Of a stretch of DNA of 36,362 nt, positions 15,292 through 24,291 are shown in pieces. The stretch's first letter is position 1. Each line of letters opens with the position of its first letter. Source of the stretch: an uncultured Bacteroidota bacterium (GTDB lineage Bacteria > Bacteroidota > Bacteroidia > Bacteroidales > F082); assembly GCA_913055825.1 (NCBI GenBank), contig CAJXKB010000026.1, positions 1 through 36,362 on the forward strand, in the 5' to 3' direction. The position numbers and the translations under genes are program-made. The notes under the pieces were generated by a model. The model was given only the letters and a program-made list of their open reading frames with translations, made no database searches and was not told the DNA's origin.

Positions 15292-16707
15292 ATGATGATT
15301 TCATTTATTCTCAACAACCAGCTCATTAACACCGAACAGCCGTCGGGCATGGTACTACTTGATTTTATTCGTTATGAAATGCACCTGATGGGTACCAAAG
15401 CCGGTTGCCGCGAAGGCGATTGCGGAGCATGTACCGTGCTCGAAGGTGTACTCGAAGGTGATGAAGTCCGCTACAAAAGTATTGTCTCGTGCCTTACTCC
15501 GCTGGGGAATGTGCACGGCAAACATATTGTTACAATTGAAGGCCTGCAAAAAGATCAACTCTCGCCTGTGCAGCAAACCATAGTTCAAAATGCGGCTACA
15601 CAATGTGGATTTTGTACACCCGGATTTGTAATGTCGCTCACTGCACACAGCCTGGCGCCTGAAGCCTCTGATAAAGAAAAAACCATTGCTGCCATCAGTG
15701 GAAATATATGTCGCTGTACGGGTTATAAATCTATTGAACATGCTGCCGAAGATTTATCATCCATTCTTGAAAAAAAAGATAATAACGACCCGTTGGGCTG
15801 GCTGATTGAACAGGCTTTTTTGCCGGAATATTTCCGCAATATCGCCGAAAGGCTTAAAAAAATAAAACCCCGTAACGTGGCTCCCGGCACAGGTATTCCG
15901 GTAGGTGGCGGAACCGATTTATTTGTGCAAAAAGCAGCTGCTTTACACGATGTGGATTTACAATTTATGAGCGCTTACGAAAAAGGTCATCGAATTGAGT
16001 TTTTGGATAAAACTTGTGTGATGGATGCCGAAGTAACTACTTCGCAAATAATGCAAAATGAGCTACTTCAACACTATTTTCCCCGCTTAAAGGAATATTT
16101 TAAGTTAATATCTTCAGAGCCCATTCGAAATATGGGAACCCTTGCCGGGAATATCATCAACGCCTCTCCCATTGCAGATTTGGTGATTTTCTTTTTAGCT
16201 TTGGATGCCCAACTTCAACTCGAGCGAAATGGCAACATCCGCAAAATTGCCTTACGCGAATTTTACACCGGATACAAAACAACCCGCCTGGAAAAGGGTG
16301 AAATTATCGAGAAAATCGAGTTTTTACTCCCTGCCGAAAATGCCGCTTTCAATTTTGAGAAAGTCAGCAAACGGCAGCATCTTGATATTGCCAGCGTGAA
16401 TTCAGCGTTACTGATTCGTACTGAAAAAAATATAATTGTTCAGGCTCATTTGTCGGCCGGTGGCGTTTTTGCTTTTCCATTTTATGCACGTGAAACCATA
16501 AAATTCCTTGAAGGGAAAGAGATCGACATCCAAGTGCTGCTTGAGGCCGCTACTGTTTTACAAAATGAAATTGCACCCATCAGCGATATTCGCGGAAGTA
16601 AAGCTTACAAAAGCCTGTTGTTGCGCCAGTTGTTTTTTGCACACTTCGTGGAATTATTTCCAAATCTTATTTCCATCGATTCTTTACTTGAAAAAATTGC
16701 TTCCTGA
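15292..16707 (+). CDS. xdhA: Xanthine dehydrogenase small subunit (2x[2Fe-2S] and FAD)
   Basis: This subunit takes electrons from the molybdenum subunit through two iron-sulfur clusters to FAD during oxidation of hypoxanthine and xanthine. The ATG at 15292 gives 471 residues; a second ATG follows directly. The plant-type cluster cysteines lie in GCREGDCGAC (C39, C44, C47) with C67. The second cluster uses CGFC (C105, C108) and ICRC (C140, C142). The FAD domain follows, with PVGGGTDLF near 203-211, RNMGTLAGNIINASPIADL near 278-296, and a C-terminal CO-dehydrogenase-type domain. Cluster and FAD domains in one chain give the Rhodobacter capsulatus-type two-chain enzyme. The stop shares one base with the xdhB start. 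Confidence 0.93.
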   Translation: MMISFILNNQLINTEQPSGMVLLDFIRYEMHLMGTKAGCREGDCGACTVLEGVLEGDEVRYKSIVSCLTPLGNVHGKHIVTIEGLQKDQLSPVQQTIVQNAATQCGFCTPGFVMSLTAHSLAPEASDKEKTIAAISGNICRCTGYKSIEHAAEDLSSILEKKDNNDPLGWLIEQAFLPEYFRNIAERLKKIKPRNVAPGTGIPVGGGTDLFVQKAAALHDVDLQFMSAYEKGHRIEFLDKTCVMDAEVTTSQIMQNELLQHYFPRLKEYFKLISSEPIRNMGTLAGNIINASPIADLVIFFLALDAQLQLERNGNIRKIALREFYTGYKTTRLEKGEIIEKIEFLLPAENAAFNFEKVSKRQHLDIASVNSALLIRTEKNIIVQAHLSAGGVFAFPFYARETIKFLEGKEIDIQVLLEAATVLQNEIAPISDIRGSKAYKSLLLRQLFFAHFVELFPNLISIDSLLEKIAS

Positions 16708-18965
16708 TGAAAAATATAGATTCCAGAGGCCATGTTACCGGTCAATCCATCTATTTGGATGATATCCCCATAAGGGAAAACACATTATACGCTACTGTTT
16801 TCGATTCAAGTATTGCCCACGGGAAAATTCTCGAACTGGATTTAACGGAAGCAGAAAGTTATCCGGGTGTTCAACAGGTTTTTACCTATTTAGATATTCC
16901 CGGAGAAAATCAAATTGGGGGAATTATTCCCGATGAGGTTTTATTTGCTGAAGAAGAAGTCCATTTTCAGGGACAGCCGATTGCTTTGGTAGTAGCTGAT
17001 AACGAGCGAATTGCTCTTGAAGCACGAAAGCGAATCAGGGTAAAATATGAGGAATACGAGGCTGTAACCGATCCGCGCAAAGCTGCGGAAAAAGGGCTGT
17101 TATTACTTCCCCCACGTACATTTGCTAGTGGAAATCCTGATAAAGAATGGGAAAATTGTAAATATGTTTTTAAGGGGCGTGTAGATCAAGGTGGCCAGGA
17201 ACATTTGTATATAGAGACGCAGGGCGCTTATTGCTATCCCATGGAAAACGGTAATATGATGGTGCATTCGTCCACACAAAGTCCCACGGCCGTGCAACGG
17301 ACTATAGCGAAAGTATTGGATGTATCCATGCATGAAATTCAGGTTGACGTGGTACGTCTGGGAGGTGCGTTTGGTGGTAAGGAAGACCAGGCCACCGGCT
17401 GGGCTGTGATGACTGCACTGGCAAGCAAAATTTTGGGAAAGTCTGTAAAACTGAGTCTTTCGCGCCACGATGATTTGCGGATGACCGGGAAACGGCATCC
17501 ATATTCTTCCGATTTTAAAATCGGATTTTCCGAAGACTTAAAAATTCAGGCATATGAAGTGACTTACTATCAAAACGGAGGTGCTGCAAATGATTTGAGC
17601 CCGGCTATTTCGGAACGCACTCTGTTTCATACAACCAATTCGTATTTCATTCCCAATGTGCGCGCAACCCTTTACAGTTGTAAAACAAATTTACCACCCA
17701 ATACTGCATTTCGGGGGTTTGGCGGACCACAGGGTATGTTTGTGATTGAATCGGCCATCGCCAAAGCAGCAATGGAACTCAATATCCCCGCGAGTGTAAT
17801 TCAGGAAAAAAACCTTTTGAAAGAGAAAGACGTTTTTTATTACGGACAAGTTGCCGAGCAAGTCAATATCGGTAAAGCTTGGAAATCAGCCTTTTCAGAA
17901 TACAAAATTGCTAAAAAACAAGAGGAAATAAAAATCTTTAACAAAAACAATCAAATCTTTAAAAAAGGCCTTGCCCTCATGCCTCTGACTTTTGGTATTT
18001 CGTTTACAAAAACACCAATGAACCAGGCCCGGGCGCTGGTGCATATCTATCAGGATGGGAGTCTGGGGGTGAGTACCGGTGCTATCGAAATGGGGCAGGG
18101 TGTAAACACGAAAATGGTTCAGGTAGCTGCCCAAACTTTTTCCATCGACCCTCTACGGGTAAAGCTCGAGTCAACTAATACAACACGTGTAGCTAACACC
18201 TCTCCTACTGCTGCCAGTACCGGTGCCGACCTGAATGGACAAGCCCTTCAGATTGCTTGTAAAACCTTGCTTTTGCGCTTGCGGAAAATGGCGGCAAAAA
18301 TGACGGATGCGAAAGTCAGGGATATTGAAATCAGGAACGAAAAAGTTTATGTAAATGATGAAGAGACCGGGATTGGTTGGGAGAAACTGATTGAAACGGC
18401 CTTTTTGAATCGCGTGAACCTGACGGAAAGCGGCCATTATGCCACCCCCATTATCCACTTTGATGCTGACAAAGGAAAAGGACATCCTTTTGCCTATCAT
18501 GTGTATGGTGTTGCGGCTTTGGTGGTTAAAATAGATGTTCTCCGCGGAATTTACGAGACTGAAGAGGTGGACATTATCCATGATTTCGGAAAAAGCATGA
18601 ACCCAATTATTGATACAGGACAAGTGGAAGGGGCTGTGGTTCAAGGAATTGGTTATATGACCATGGAAGAGCTGGCTTATGATAAAACCGGTAGGTTACT
18701 TTCAAACAGCCTTTCTACTTACAAAGTGCCTGATATTTATTCGGTACCCAAAGTACTTAAAGTAAAGCCCCTTAAAGCAGCGGGGCATAAATTGGCTATC
18801 TTAAAATCGAAGGCTGTGGGCGAACCACCGTTGATGTATGGGCTGGGGGTTTATTTTGCTTTGCAAAATGCGATTCGCGCTTTTAATCAAAACTTTGAAG
18901 CCTTTGATGCCCCGATGACGCCGGAGAAAGTGTTGATGGGGCTGTATGGGAAAAGAAGTAAATGA
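16707..18965 (+). CDS. xdhB: Xanthine dehydrogenase molybdopterin-binding subunit
   Basis: This subunit binds the molybdenum cofactor and hydroxylates the purine. The 752 residues cover the full family. Motifs are QGGQEHLYIETQGAY near 170, LGGAFGGKEDQ with E226, NTAFRGFGGPQG with R336, EMGQGVNTKM, SPTAASTGADLNGQ, GKSMNPIIDTGQVEGA, and VGEPPLM with E706. The Glu in FGGKE, the Arg in AFRGFG and the Glu in GEPP correspond to the three active-site residues of xanthine-type enzymes, which favours xanthine dehydrogenase over aldehyde oxidoreductase. The ATG overlaps the xdhA stop by one base (TGATG), a sign of coupled translation. xdhC follows 39 bases downstream. Confidence 0.93.
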   Translation: MKNIDSRGHVTGQSIYLDDIPIRENTLYATVFDSSIAHGKILELDLTEAESYPGVQQVFTYLDIPGENQIGGIIPDEVLFAEEEVHFQGQPIALVVADNERIALEARKRIRVKYEEYEAVTDPRKAAEKGLLLLPPRTFASGNPDKEWENCKYVFKGRVDQGGQEHLYIETQGAYCYPMENGNMMVHSSTQSPTAVQRTIAKVLDVSMHEIQVDVVRLGGAFGGKEDQATGWAVMTALASKILGKSVKLSLSRHDDLRMTGKRHPYSSDFKIGFSEDLKIQAYEVTYYQNGGAANDLSPAISERTLFHTTNSYFIPNVRATLYSCKTNLPPNTAFRGFGGPQGMFVIESAIAKAAMELNIPASVIQEKNLLKEKDVFYYGQVAEQVNIGKAWKSAFSEYKIAKKQEEIKIFNKNNQIFKKGLALMPLTFGISFTKTPMNQARALVHIYQDGSLGVSTGAIEMGQGVNTKMVQVAAQTFSIDPLRVKLESTNTTRVANTSPTAASTGADLNGQALQIACKTLLLRLRKMAAKMTDAKVRDIEIRNEKVYVNDEETGIGWEKLIETAFLNRVNLTESGHYATPIIHFDADKGKGHPFAYHVYGVAALVVKIDVLRGIYETEEVDIIHDFGKSMNPIIDTGQVEGAVVQGIGYMTMEELAYDKTGRLLSNSLSTYKVPDIYSVPKVLKVKPLKAAGHKLAILKSKAVGEPPLMYGLGVYFALQNAIRAFNQNFEAFDAPMTPEKVLMGLYGKRSK

Positions 18966-19004
18966 TCCGGTTGAATAGAAACACTTTTGTATCAAATTGT
19001 ACGT

Positions 19005-19991
19005 ATGAAATCAATTTTTTCGTTTGTTGATAAACATTTAAAAATGCACCATCCTGTAATGTTGATGACCGTCATCGCCCGTCAGGGTAGCAGCCCCGGA
19101 AAAACAGGATTTAAAATGGCAGTGGCTGCCGATGGTAGTTTTACAGGGTCTATTGGTGGCGGTGTAATGGAATACAAACTGGTTGAGAAATCGAAAAAAA
19201 TGCTTTCCGAAGAAGGTGACATAAAACCTTTTATCCTGTTGCAGGACCACGATCCGGAGGCTACAACGAACCGTTCGGGTATGATATGCTCGGGAGGTCA
19301 GACCATTGCTTTCATCCCTTTAACCGATCACAATTTAAGCGTGGTTGCAGTTATCCTGAAGTCTATACAAGAACAAGAAAAAGGTGTTTTTGAACTATCG
19401 GAAAAAGGATTATTTTTTTTCCCTGACAAGATACTTTCACAACATATTATTACGGAAATTGTTGCCGAAGGTCATTGGAAATATCAGGAACAAACCGGCA
19501 TGCCTAACAGCTTGTATATTTTTGGTGGTGGTCATGTGGGGCTGGCATTAAGCCGGTTATTCAGTAATATGGATTTCCAGATTTATGTTTTTGATAATAG
19601 AAGTGAATTGAACACACTGGAAGAAAATCATTTTGCCCACAGCAAACAAATTGTGGATTATAACAAGGTTCGCAACCTTGTTTCCGAAGGGCATAATATT
19701 TATGTTGTTGTAATGACTTTTGCCCATAAAAGCGACGAACAGGTTTTAAAACAAATGCTGGATAAAAATATCCGCTACTTAGGCATGATGGGCAGTGAAA
19801 TGAAAGTCAACACTATTTTCGAACACCTTCGGCATGATGGCTTTACACAGCAAGTACTAGACAAGGTATATGCTCCCATCGGATTACCCATCAACAGCGA
19901 AAACCCTACTGAAATTGCCATAAGCATTGCTGCACAGATAATTGCTGTTAAAAACAGTGAAGCCAAAAATAAAAGGCCAAAAACAAAGTAA
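19005..19991 (+). CDS. xdhC: XdhC-family molybdenum cofactor sulfuration/insertion protein
   Basis: XdhC binds the molybdenum cofactor, promotes its sulfuration and hands it to XdhB. The ATG at 19005 gives 328 residues; an in-frame TTG at 18987 is less likely. The N-terminal XdhC/CoxI domain contains VIARQGSSPGKTGFKMAV and GSIGGGVMEY. A GMICSGGQ segment follows near residue 90. The C-terminal Rossmann-like domain begins LYIFGGGHVGLALSRLF near 166, with MGSEMKV and APIGLPINSENPTEIAISIA toward the end. The order xdhA-xdhB-xdhC is the same as in Rhodobacter capsulatus. The gene is convergent with the PpiD-like gene across 49 bases, where only a weak 6-bp stem (AAAGTA/TACTTT) is seen. Confidence 0.9.
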   Translation: MKSIFSFVDKHLKMHHPVMLMTVIARQGSSPGKTGFKMAVAADGSFTGSIGGGVMEYKLVEKSKKMLSEEGDIKPFILLQDHDPEATTNRSGMICSGGQTIAFIPLTDHNLSVVAVILKSIQEQEKGVFELSEKGLFFFPDKILSQHIITEIVAEGHWKYQEQTGMPNSLYIFGGGHVGLALSRLFSNMDFQIYVFDNRSELNTLEENHFAHSKQIVDYNKVRNLVSEGHNIYVVVMTFAHKSDEQVLKQMLDKNIRYLGMMGSEMKVNTIFEHLRHDGFTQQVLDKVYAPIGLPINSENPTEIAISIAAQIIAVKNSEAKNKRPKTK

Positions 19992-20040
19992 TAAATACTT
20001 TAGCCTTCAGCCTTCAACTTTATGATTAGTCTTCTATTTT

Positions 20041-22155
20041 CTAAAAGAATGAAATCCGGTTGTCCTTAATCTCAGCAGCATCTTTAATAGCTACATAAGG
20101 ATAATCTTGTTGTACACGTTGCCTGAAAGGAGTGGTTAACATTCTGACAAACTGATTGTAATTGGGTATTTTCCCGGCAGGTGTAATCTTGTCAACTTTT
20201 ACAACAAAGGCAGCTGCATTACCAATAATAGGCTGGCTAACGGTACCGGGTTTCATGCCAAATACGGTTCCTATCACTTTATCTTCCATACCAAAACCAA
20301 TCAGGTTACGGGTATTAAAGGTAATATTGTTCATGCTTTGGGTTTTTAGTTTTAAAGCATTGGCCATTTTATTAAAATTACCCTTAAAAGATTTCATTTT
20401 TTCAGCAATAAATTTTCCTTTCACCTGATTGATGACAAAAGGTTTTATTTTATTTTTAACTTCTTCCATTGAAGGGATTCCTTCTTCAAATTTCTTTGTT
20501 ACAACAGCTACCACGTATTGACCTTCGAGGTCGAATACGTTGGAGACAACTCCTTCATCGGTTTCACTTTTAAAAGCCCAGCGTATAATTTCACGAGGAT
20601 TTTGAAGTCCGGGGATTAAATAGCTGTCTTTGTAAACTTTCGGCATTTCCCTTAGTTGATAATGATTTTTTTTAACAGCGGTTTCAAAAGCTTCCAGGTT
20701 ATGTGATTCCGAAGCCAACCTGCTGGCTTTGGCGAATACTTTTTGGAAAGTTTCGTTACTGGGAACAACCTCTTGTGTAATCAGTGCCACTTTTATTTTG
20801 TTGGAGAAATCCTTTTTGCCTATTACTTTGATGATGTGAAATCCAAATGGGGATTCTGCTTCGGTAAAATGTCCTTTTTTGGTTTTCACTACTGCTTCAT
20901 TAAAAGCGGGAACCATTTGGCCGTCGGCAAACCAGCCCAAAGCACCTTTGTTCTTTTTAACCGATCCGTCATCTGAATATTTTAAAGCAAGGGTATTAAA
21001 TTTTGCAGGGTTCCGTTTTAAGACTTTGTACAAACTATCAGCCAGCTTTTTAGCTTGTTCTTTGGTGCGTGTATTTTCCGGGTTAACCCGCATGGCACCC
21101 TTGTAAGCTATTAGAATGTGGCTGGCATTCATTGAGTCGGGTCGGCGAGCTTTTTGTAATAAACGGGCAATTTCAAAGGTGTTGTTTTCAAAATAAGGGG
21201 CGGAAACTGTTCCCGGTTTTGAATGGAACATTACTGAATCAAGAACATGAGGAAGTTGCCCCTGTTTCATCCAGGATGTATCCGATGGTTTATCCGAATT
21301 TGCATGGGCAAACTGAATAGGATCGGGGGTTTCCTCAAAATCTTTTTGTGTATAAATGGCTTCTTTACGGGCCTTTGCAATATCTTTCTGTGAAGGCAAA
21401 ACATTAAAGGACACATATTCGAGGCTGCGTGCGTTTTTTTGTTTAAATGCAGCTTTGTGTTGTTCATAATAATTTTGATAGTCTTCATCCGTTACATTTA
21501 TTAAACTGTCGGGGACATCTGCGTAGCGGGCAGCAACATATTCGATATTGGCTTTCGTATTATATTCCTGATACTTTAACTGTGCCAGGTCTTTGGGAAC
21601 GTAGTATCCGTTTGCAATAAGCGCATTGTACTTGGTACGCATGCGGTCGTTTTTGATATAATTTTCGAGCATTTTCCATTGCTGCTTAGCGGCATCGGGT
21701 AACCGATCGTAATTTTGTAAATATTGAATAACCATGTTCCGGTCGTAAACACCGGTTTTAGGATTTACAAAATACTGACGAATTAAAGGATGTGGATTTG
21801 GACCCTGAATCAGGTCGAACATTTCATCGGCGGTTACAGTTATGCCAAGATCTTCAAATTGCTTGTCCATAAGTATTTTGCGAACCATTTGATCCCAGGT
21901 TTGTTGACGAACCCGAAAGGTTTCGTTGGTGGACAAGCTGTTTTTTTTGGTTTGTTGTTTTGTATTCTGCAGGTTTTCGTCCAGTTTTTTATTAAAATCA
22001 ATGATGGAAATCTCCACACCATTTACCTTTCCTACATTCACATCCCTTCGATGATTTTTTTTCATAAAATCGCCAAGGATAAAGGCCACAAGGGCGCCAC
22101 CAATTACGATTACCAAAAGAGTTGAATGTTTTCTAATGCTTCCAATAGCTGCCAT
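20041..22155 (-). CDS. PpiD/SurA-type periplasmic peptidyl-prolyl isomerase
   Basis: This is a membrane-anchored folding factor for secreted and outer-membrane proteins. The 704 residues contain a single N-terminal transmembrane segment (about 12-31, LLVIVIGGALVAFILGDF), a SurA-like chaperone region (about 40-240), and a parvulin rotamase domain (about 342-447) starting MNASHILIAY, with KYSDDGSVKKNKGALGWF and SPFGFHIIKV. A second, degenerate rotamase-like region extends to the C-terminus. This order matches E. coli PpiD and the large Bacteroidota PPIases. It is the last gene of the coaX-to-ppiD run but sits behind a 210-base gap with its own -7 box, so it is probably also transcribed alone. 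Confidence 0.9.
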   Translation of the reverse strand: MAAIGSIRKHSTLLVIVIGGALVAFILGDFMKKNHRRDVNVGKVNGVEISIIDFNKKLDENLQNTKQQTKKNSLSTNETFRVRQQTWDQMVRKILMDKQFEDLGITVTADEMFDLIQGPNPHPLIRQYFVNPKTGVYDRNMVIQYLQNYDRLPDAAKQQWKMLENYIKNDRMRTKYNALIANGYYVPKDLAQLKYQEYNTKANIEYVAARYADVPDSLINVTDEDYQNYYEQHKAAFKQKNARSLEYVSFNVLPSQKDIAKARKEAIYTQKDFEETPDPIQFAHANSDKPSDTSWMKQGQLPHVLDSVMFHSKPGTVSAPYFENNTFEIARLLQKARRPDSMNASHILIAYKGAMRVNPENTRTKEQAKKLADSLYKVLKRNPAKFNTLALKYSDDGSVKKNKGALGWFADGQMVPAFNEAVVKTKKGHFTEAESPFGFHIIKVIGKKDFSNKIKVALITQEVVPSNETFQKVFAKASRLASESHNLEAFETAVKKNHYQLREMPKVYKDSYLIPGLQNPREIIRWAFKSETDEGVVSNVFDLEGQYVVAVVTKKFEEGIPSMEEVKNKIKPFVINQVKGKFIAEKMKSFKGNFNKMANALKLKTQSMNNITFNTRNLIGFGMEDKVIGTVFGMKPGTVSQPIIGNAAAFVVKVDKITPAGKIPNYNQFVRMLTTPFRQRVQQDYPYVAIKDAAEIKDNRISFF

Positions 22156-22186
22156 CTTATATTTTTTGTTTATTTATTTCGAGCTG

Positions 22187-22194
22187 CAAATGTA
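22187..22194 (-). promoter_or_regulatory. Promoter -7 box for the PpiD-like gene
   Basis: Read on the minus strand it is TACATTTG, a full match to TAnnTTTG, 31 bases before the ATG at 22155. The -33 region is not clear. Confidence 0.45.
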
Positions 22195-22365
22195 CAAATT
22201 GAATTGAATTATAAAAGAAAAACCAGCAATTTTGATTTTAGTATCAACCTTAGCTCGACTTAAGCTTTGCTCACAGATTCAGATAATTATATTCTATACG
22301 AAACAGATAACTATTGGGGCAGGAACCGGTTCGATTATTATTAATAGCTCAGGTTAATAACAAGC

Positions 22366-23649
22366 TTATCGATGCCCTTTATCTGTTTTGCGTGACAAGC
22401 GAACTTCTTCCAGGCGGTTACCTGATGCTTTTAGTACTTTTAGGACAAAAGGCGGGATCACAACTTCGTCATTTTTTTGTGGGATACTTTCGTGATAATG
22501 TAAGATAAACCCTGACAGTGTTTCATATTCTTCCGATTCGGGTATTTGAAGTTTATACTTTTCGTTTAGATAATCAATCTCAATACTTGCCGAAAAGATG
22601 AACTCGTCATTGCTAATCTGTTTTTCCACAACCTCATCTTTATCGTATTCATCTTCAATTTCACCAAAAATTTCTTCAATAATATCTTCCATGGTTACCA
22701 TACCCGAAGTGCCTCCGAATTCATCAACTACAATGGCTACACTTTTGTGATTTTGGATAAAATGATTGAGTACATCGTTGGCGGCCATGGTTTCCGGAAA
22801 AATATCGGCAATTCGCAATACGTCTTCAATTTTGTCAGGCTTACCAAACATGTCATAAGCATGTACATAGCCTTGTAAATTATCGATGTTTTCGCGATAA
22901 ATCATTATTTTAGAATGTCCGGTTTCAGTAAATAATTTTCTTAGGATTTCTACATCTTCGTCCATTTCAAGTGCCACAATTCCGGTACGCGGAACCATGC
23001 AATCCCGTAATTTTATATTTTTAAATTCAATAACATTCTGAATCATCTGGATTTCCTGATTGTATTCGGTATCAATTTTTTCTGATTCGTGTAAATCCTG
23101 TATATATTCATCCAGGTCGATGGCACCGAAAATGTAGGGTTTATTCGAAAAGCTGACGCCCATAAAAATCTTAAGAATAAGCTGTGAAATCCCGATATAA
23201 AGCAGAATTAACGGGTAAAATAAGTAGTAAAATAACCATACCGGAATGGCAAAAGTTTTCAAAACAGCATTGGGATTAATACGAAAAAGTATTTTAGGTG
23301 TAAACTCGGATACAATCAAAATAAGGAGCGTGGCCAAGATAGTTTGAATAACAAGAATATAAAACTCTGAGTGTAAAGCAAGTGGTAAAACAGCAGTAAT
23401 TGCGGGTTCCAATACCAGTGCCATCGCTATGCCATAAACGACTAACGCAATATTGTTCCCCAGCAAAAGGGCCCCTATAAAACGTGAAGGATTGGCATAA
23501 AAAGATGAAAGTACTTTTGCCGGAAGTAACCTTTTTTTCAAATCAAGTTCTTGTTTTAGCCTGCTGGAACTTACAAATGCTATTTCCATGCCCGAAAAAA
23601 ACGCTGAAAATAGCAAAGAAAGGATGATTACTAACCAAATGGTGCTCAT
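22366..23649 (-). CDS. CNNM/CBS-domain membrane protein of the HlyC/CorC family (GldE-like)
   Basis: This 427-residue inner-membrane protein belongs to the group linked to divalent-cation (Mg/Co) efflux. Residues 1 to about 185 form the CNNM (DUF21) membrane domain, opening with SAFFSGMEIAFVSSSRLK and including LLLGNNIALVVYGIAMA. Residues about 205-325 form a CBS pair, with LRDCMVPRTGIVAL and VAIVVDEFGGTSGMVTMEDIIEEI. The last about 80 residues form the CorC_HlyC domain, with ETLSGFILHYHESIPQKND. In gliding Bacteroidota a close homologue is called GldE; no other gliding gene is visible here, so that name is not applied. It follows lptC by 67 bases and has its own promoter box. Confidence 0.9.
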   Translation of the reverse strand: MSTIWLVIILSLLFSAFFSGMEIAFVSSSRLKQELDLKKRLLPAKVLSSFYANPSRFIGALLLGNNIALVVYGIAMALVLEPAITAVLPLALHSEFYILVIQTILATLLILIVSEFTPKILFRINPNAVLKTFAIPVWLFYYLFYPLILLYIGISQLILKIFMGVSFSNKPYIFGAIDLDEYIQDLHESEKIDTEYNQEIQMIQNVIEFKNIKLRDCMVPRTGIVALEMDEDVEILRKLFTETGHSKIMIYRENIDNLQGYVHAYDMFGKPDKIEDVLRIADIFPETMAANDVLNHFIQNHKSVAIVVDEFGGTSGMVTMEDIIEEIFGEIEDEYDKDEVVEKQISNDEFIFSASIEIDYLNEKYKLQIPESEEYETLSGFILHYHESIPQKNDEVVIPPFVLKVLKASGNRLEEVRLSRKTDKGHR

Positions 23650-23693
23650 AAACGTTTTGAATTATTTTAAAACCCTTGTTGAATGCACATTGG

Positions 23694-23701
23694 CAAAGAT
23701 A
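23694..23701 (-). promoter_or_regulatory. Internal promoter -7 box ahead of the CorC-like gene
   Basis: Read on the minus strand it is TATCTTTG, matching TAnnTTTG, 44 bases before the ATG at 23649, within the gap after lptC. It suggests the last two genes of the cluster can be transcribed apart from the first four. Confidence 0.4.
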
Positions 23702-23716
23702 CAGAATAATTACTCA

Positions 23717-24280
23717 TCAGGGAATGGAATCTTCTTTGATGTCCATCACGCCACGAATACCGTAAATGGTACGTTGGCTAAAAGTTTGGTTGGCCACCAG
23801 GCTGTCGCCGAAAATTGTCCGGTCCGGGCTGCTTATTTTTACAAAAGAATGCGAATAGATTTTTTCTTTTTTCTCATTCCAACTGAGGTTTTCCGTATCT
23901 AACTGTTCGTCTGTTTTTATGTTTTTTACCACCACATGGTTGCGTGCCAGCAAGAGTCTTTTTTTCTCCCATCGAATACCATAATTGGCAGAGAGGGTTG
24001 AAATTAATTTACCGGTACGGTCATAAAACTTAATATGGAAACCTTTGGGAAATTCGGTATAAGGCTGTTTTCCTCCGAATTTTAGTAATAAGGGGCTTTG
24101 CAAAATCATTTGTACATGCGCAGAATCGGTACGGATGTATTTAATATTAGTAGCTGTAACCTCGGCCAGTGTATCTTCGGCCATGATTTTTTGAACCGTT
24201 TGGATATTATTTTCACATGAAAAAAGCGTCCCTATTGCCAAGGCAATAAAGACGCTCATTATTATTTGAATACGGTTCAT
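23717..24280 (-). CDS. lptC: LptC-like lipopolysaccharide export protein (lipoprotein)
   Basis: LptC joins the LptBFG ABC transporter to the periplasmic LPS bridge. The 187-residue product carries a lipoprotein signal with lipobox LFSC and the lipidated cysteine at residue 22, as is usual for LptC in Bacteroidota, rather than the plain membrane anchor of E. coli. The rest fits the LptC/OstA-like beta-jellyroll: ATNIKYIRTDSAHVQMILQS, a FPKGFHIKFYD strand, LSANYGIRWEKKRLLLARNH, VVVKNIKTDEQLDTENLSWN and FGDSLVANQTFSQRTIYGI. The start follows the TPR gene stop by 11 bases. lptA, lptB, lptF and lptG are not in the window. Confidence 0.88.
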   Translation of the reverse strand: MNRIQIIMSVFIALAIGTLFSCENNIQTVQKIMAEDTLAEVTATNIKYIRTDSAHVQMILQSPLLLKFGGKQPYTEFPKGFHIKFYDRTGKLISTLSANYGIRWEKKRLLLARNHVVVKNIKTDEQLDTENLSWNEKKEKIYSHSFVKISSPDRTIFGDSLVANQTFSQRTIYGIRGVMDIKEDSIP

Positions 24281-24291
24281 TTTACATAAGC

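Noticed and set aside
18171-18644. 157-residue minus-strand frame inside xdhB
   Set aside because: The opposite strand encodes conserved molybdopterin-binding motifs of XdhB throughout this stretch, so the frame is an antisense shadow.
19985-20001. AAAGTA/TACTTT stem between xdhC and the PpiD-like gene as a terminator
   Set aside because: Only 6 bp, AT-rich, with no clear T-tract; too weak to call.
22366-23649. Naming the CNNM/CorC protein GldE
   Set aside because: The family match is good, but no other gliding gene is in the window and GldE cannot be told from general CorC-type proteins by motif alone.
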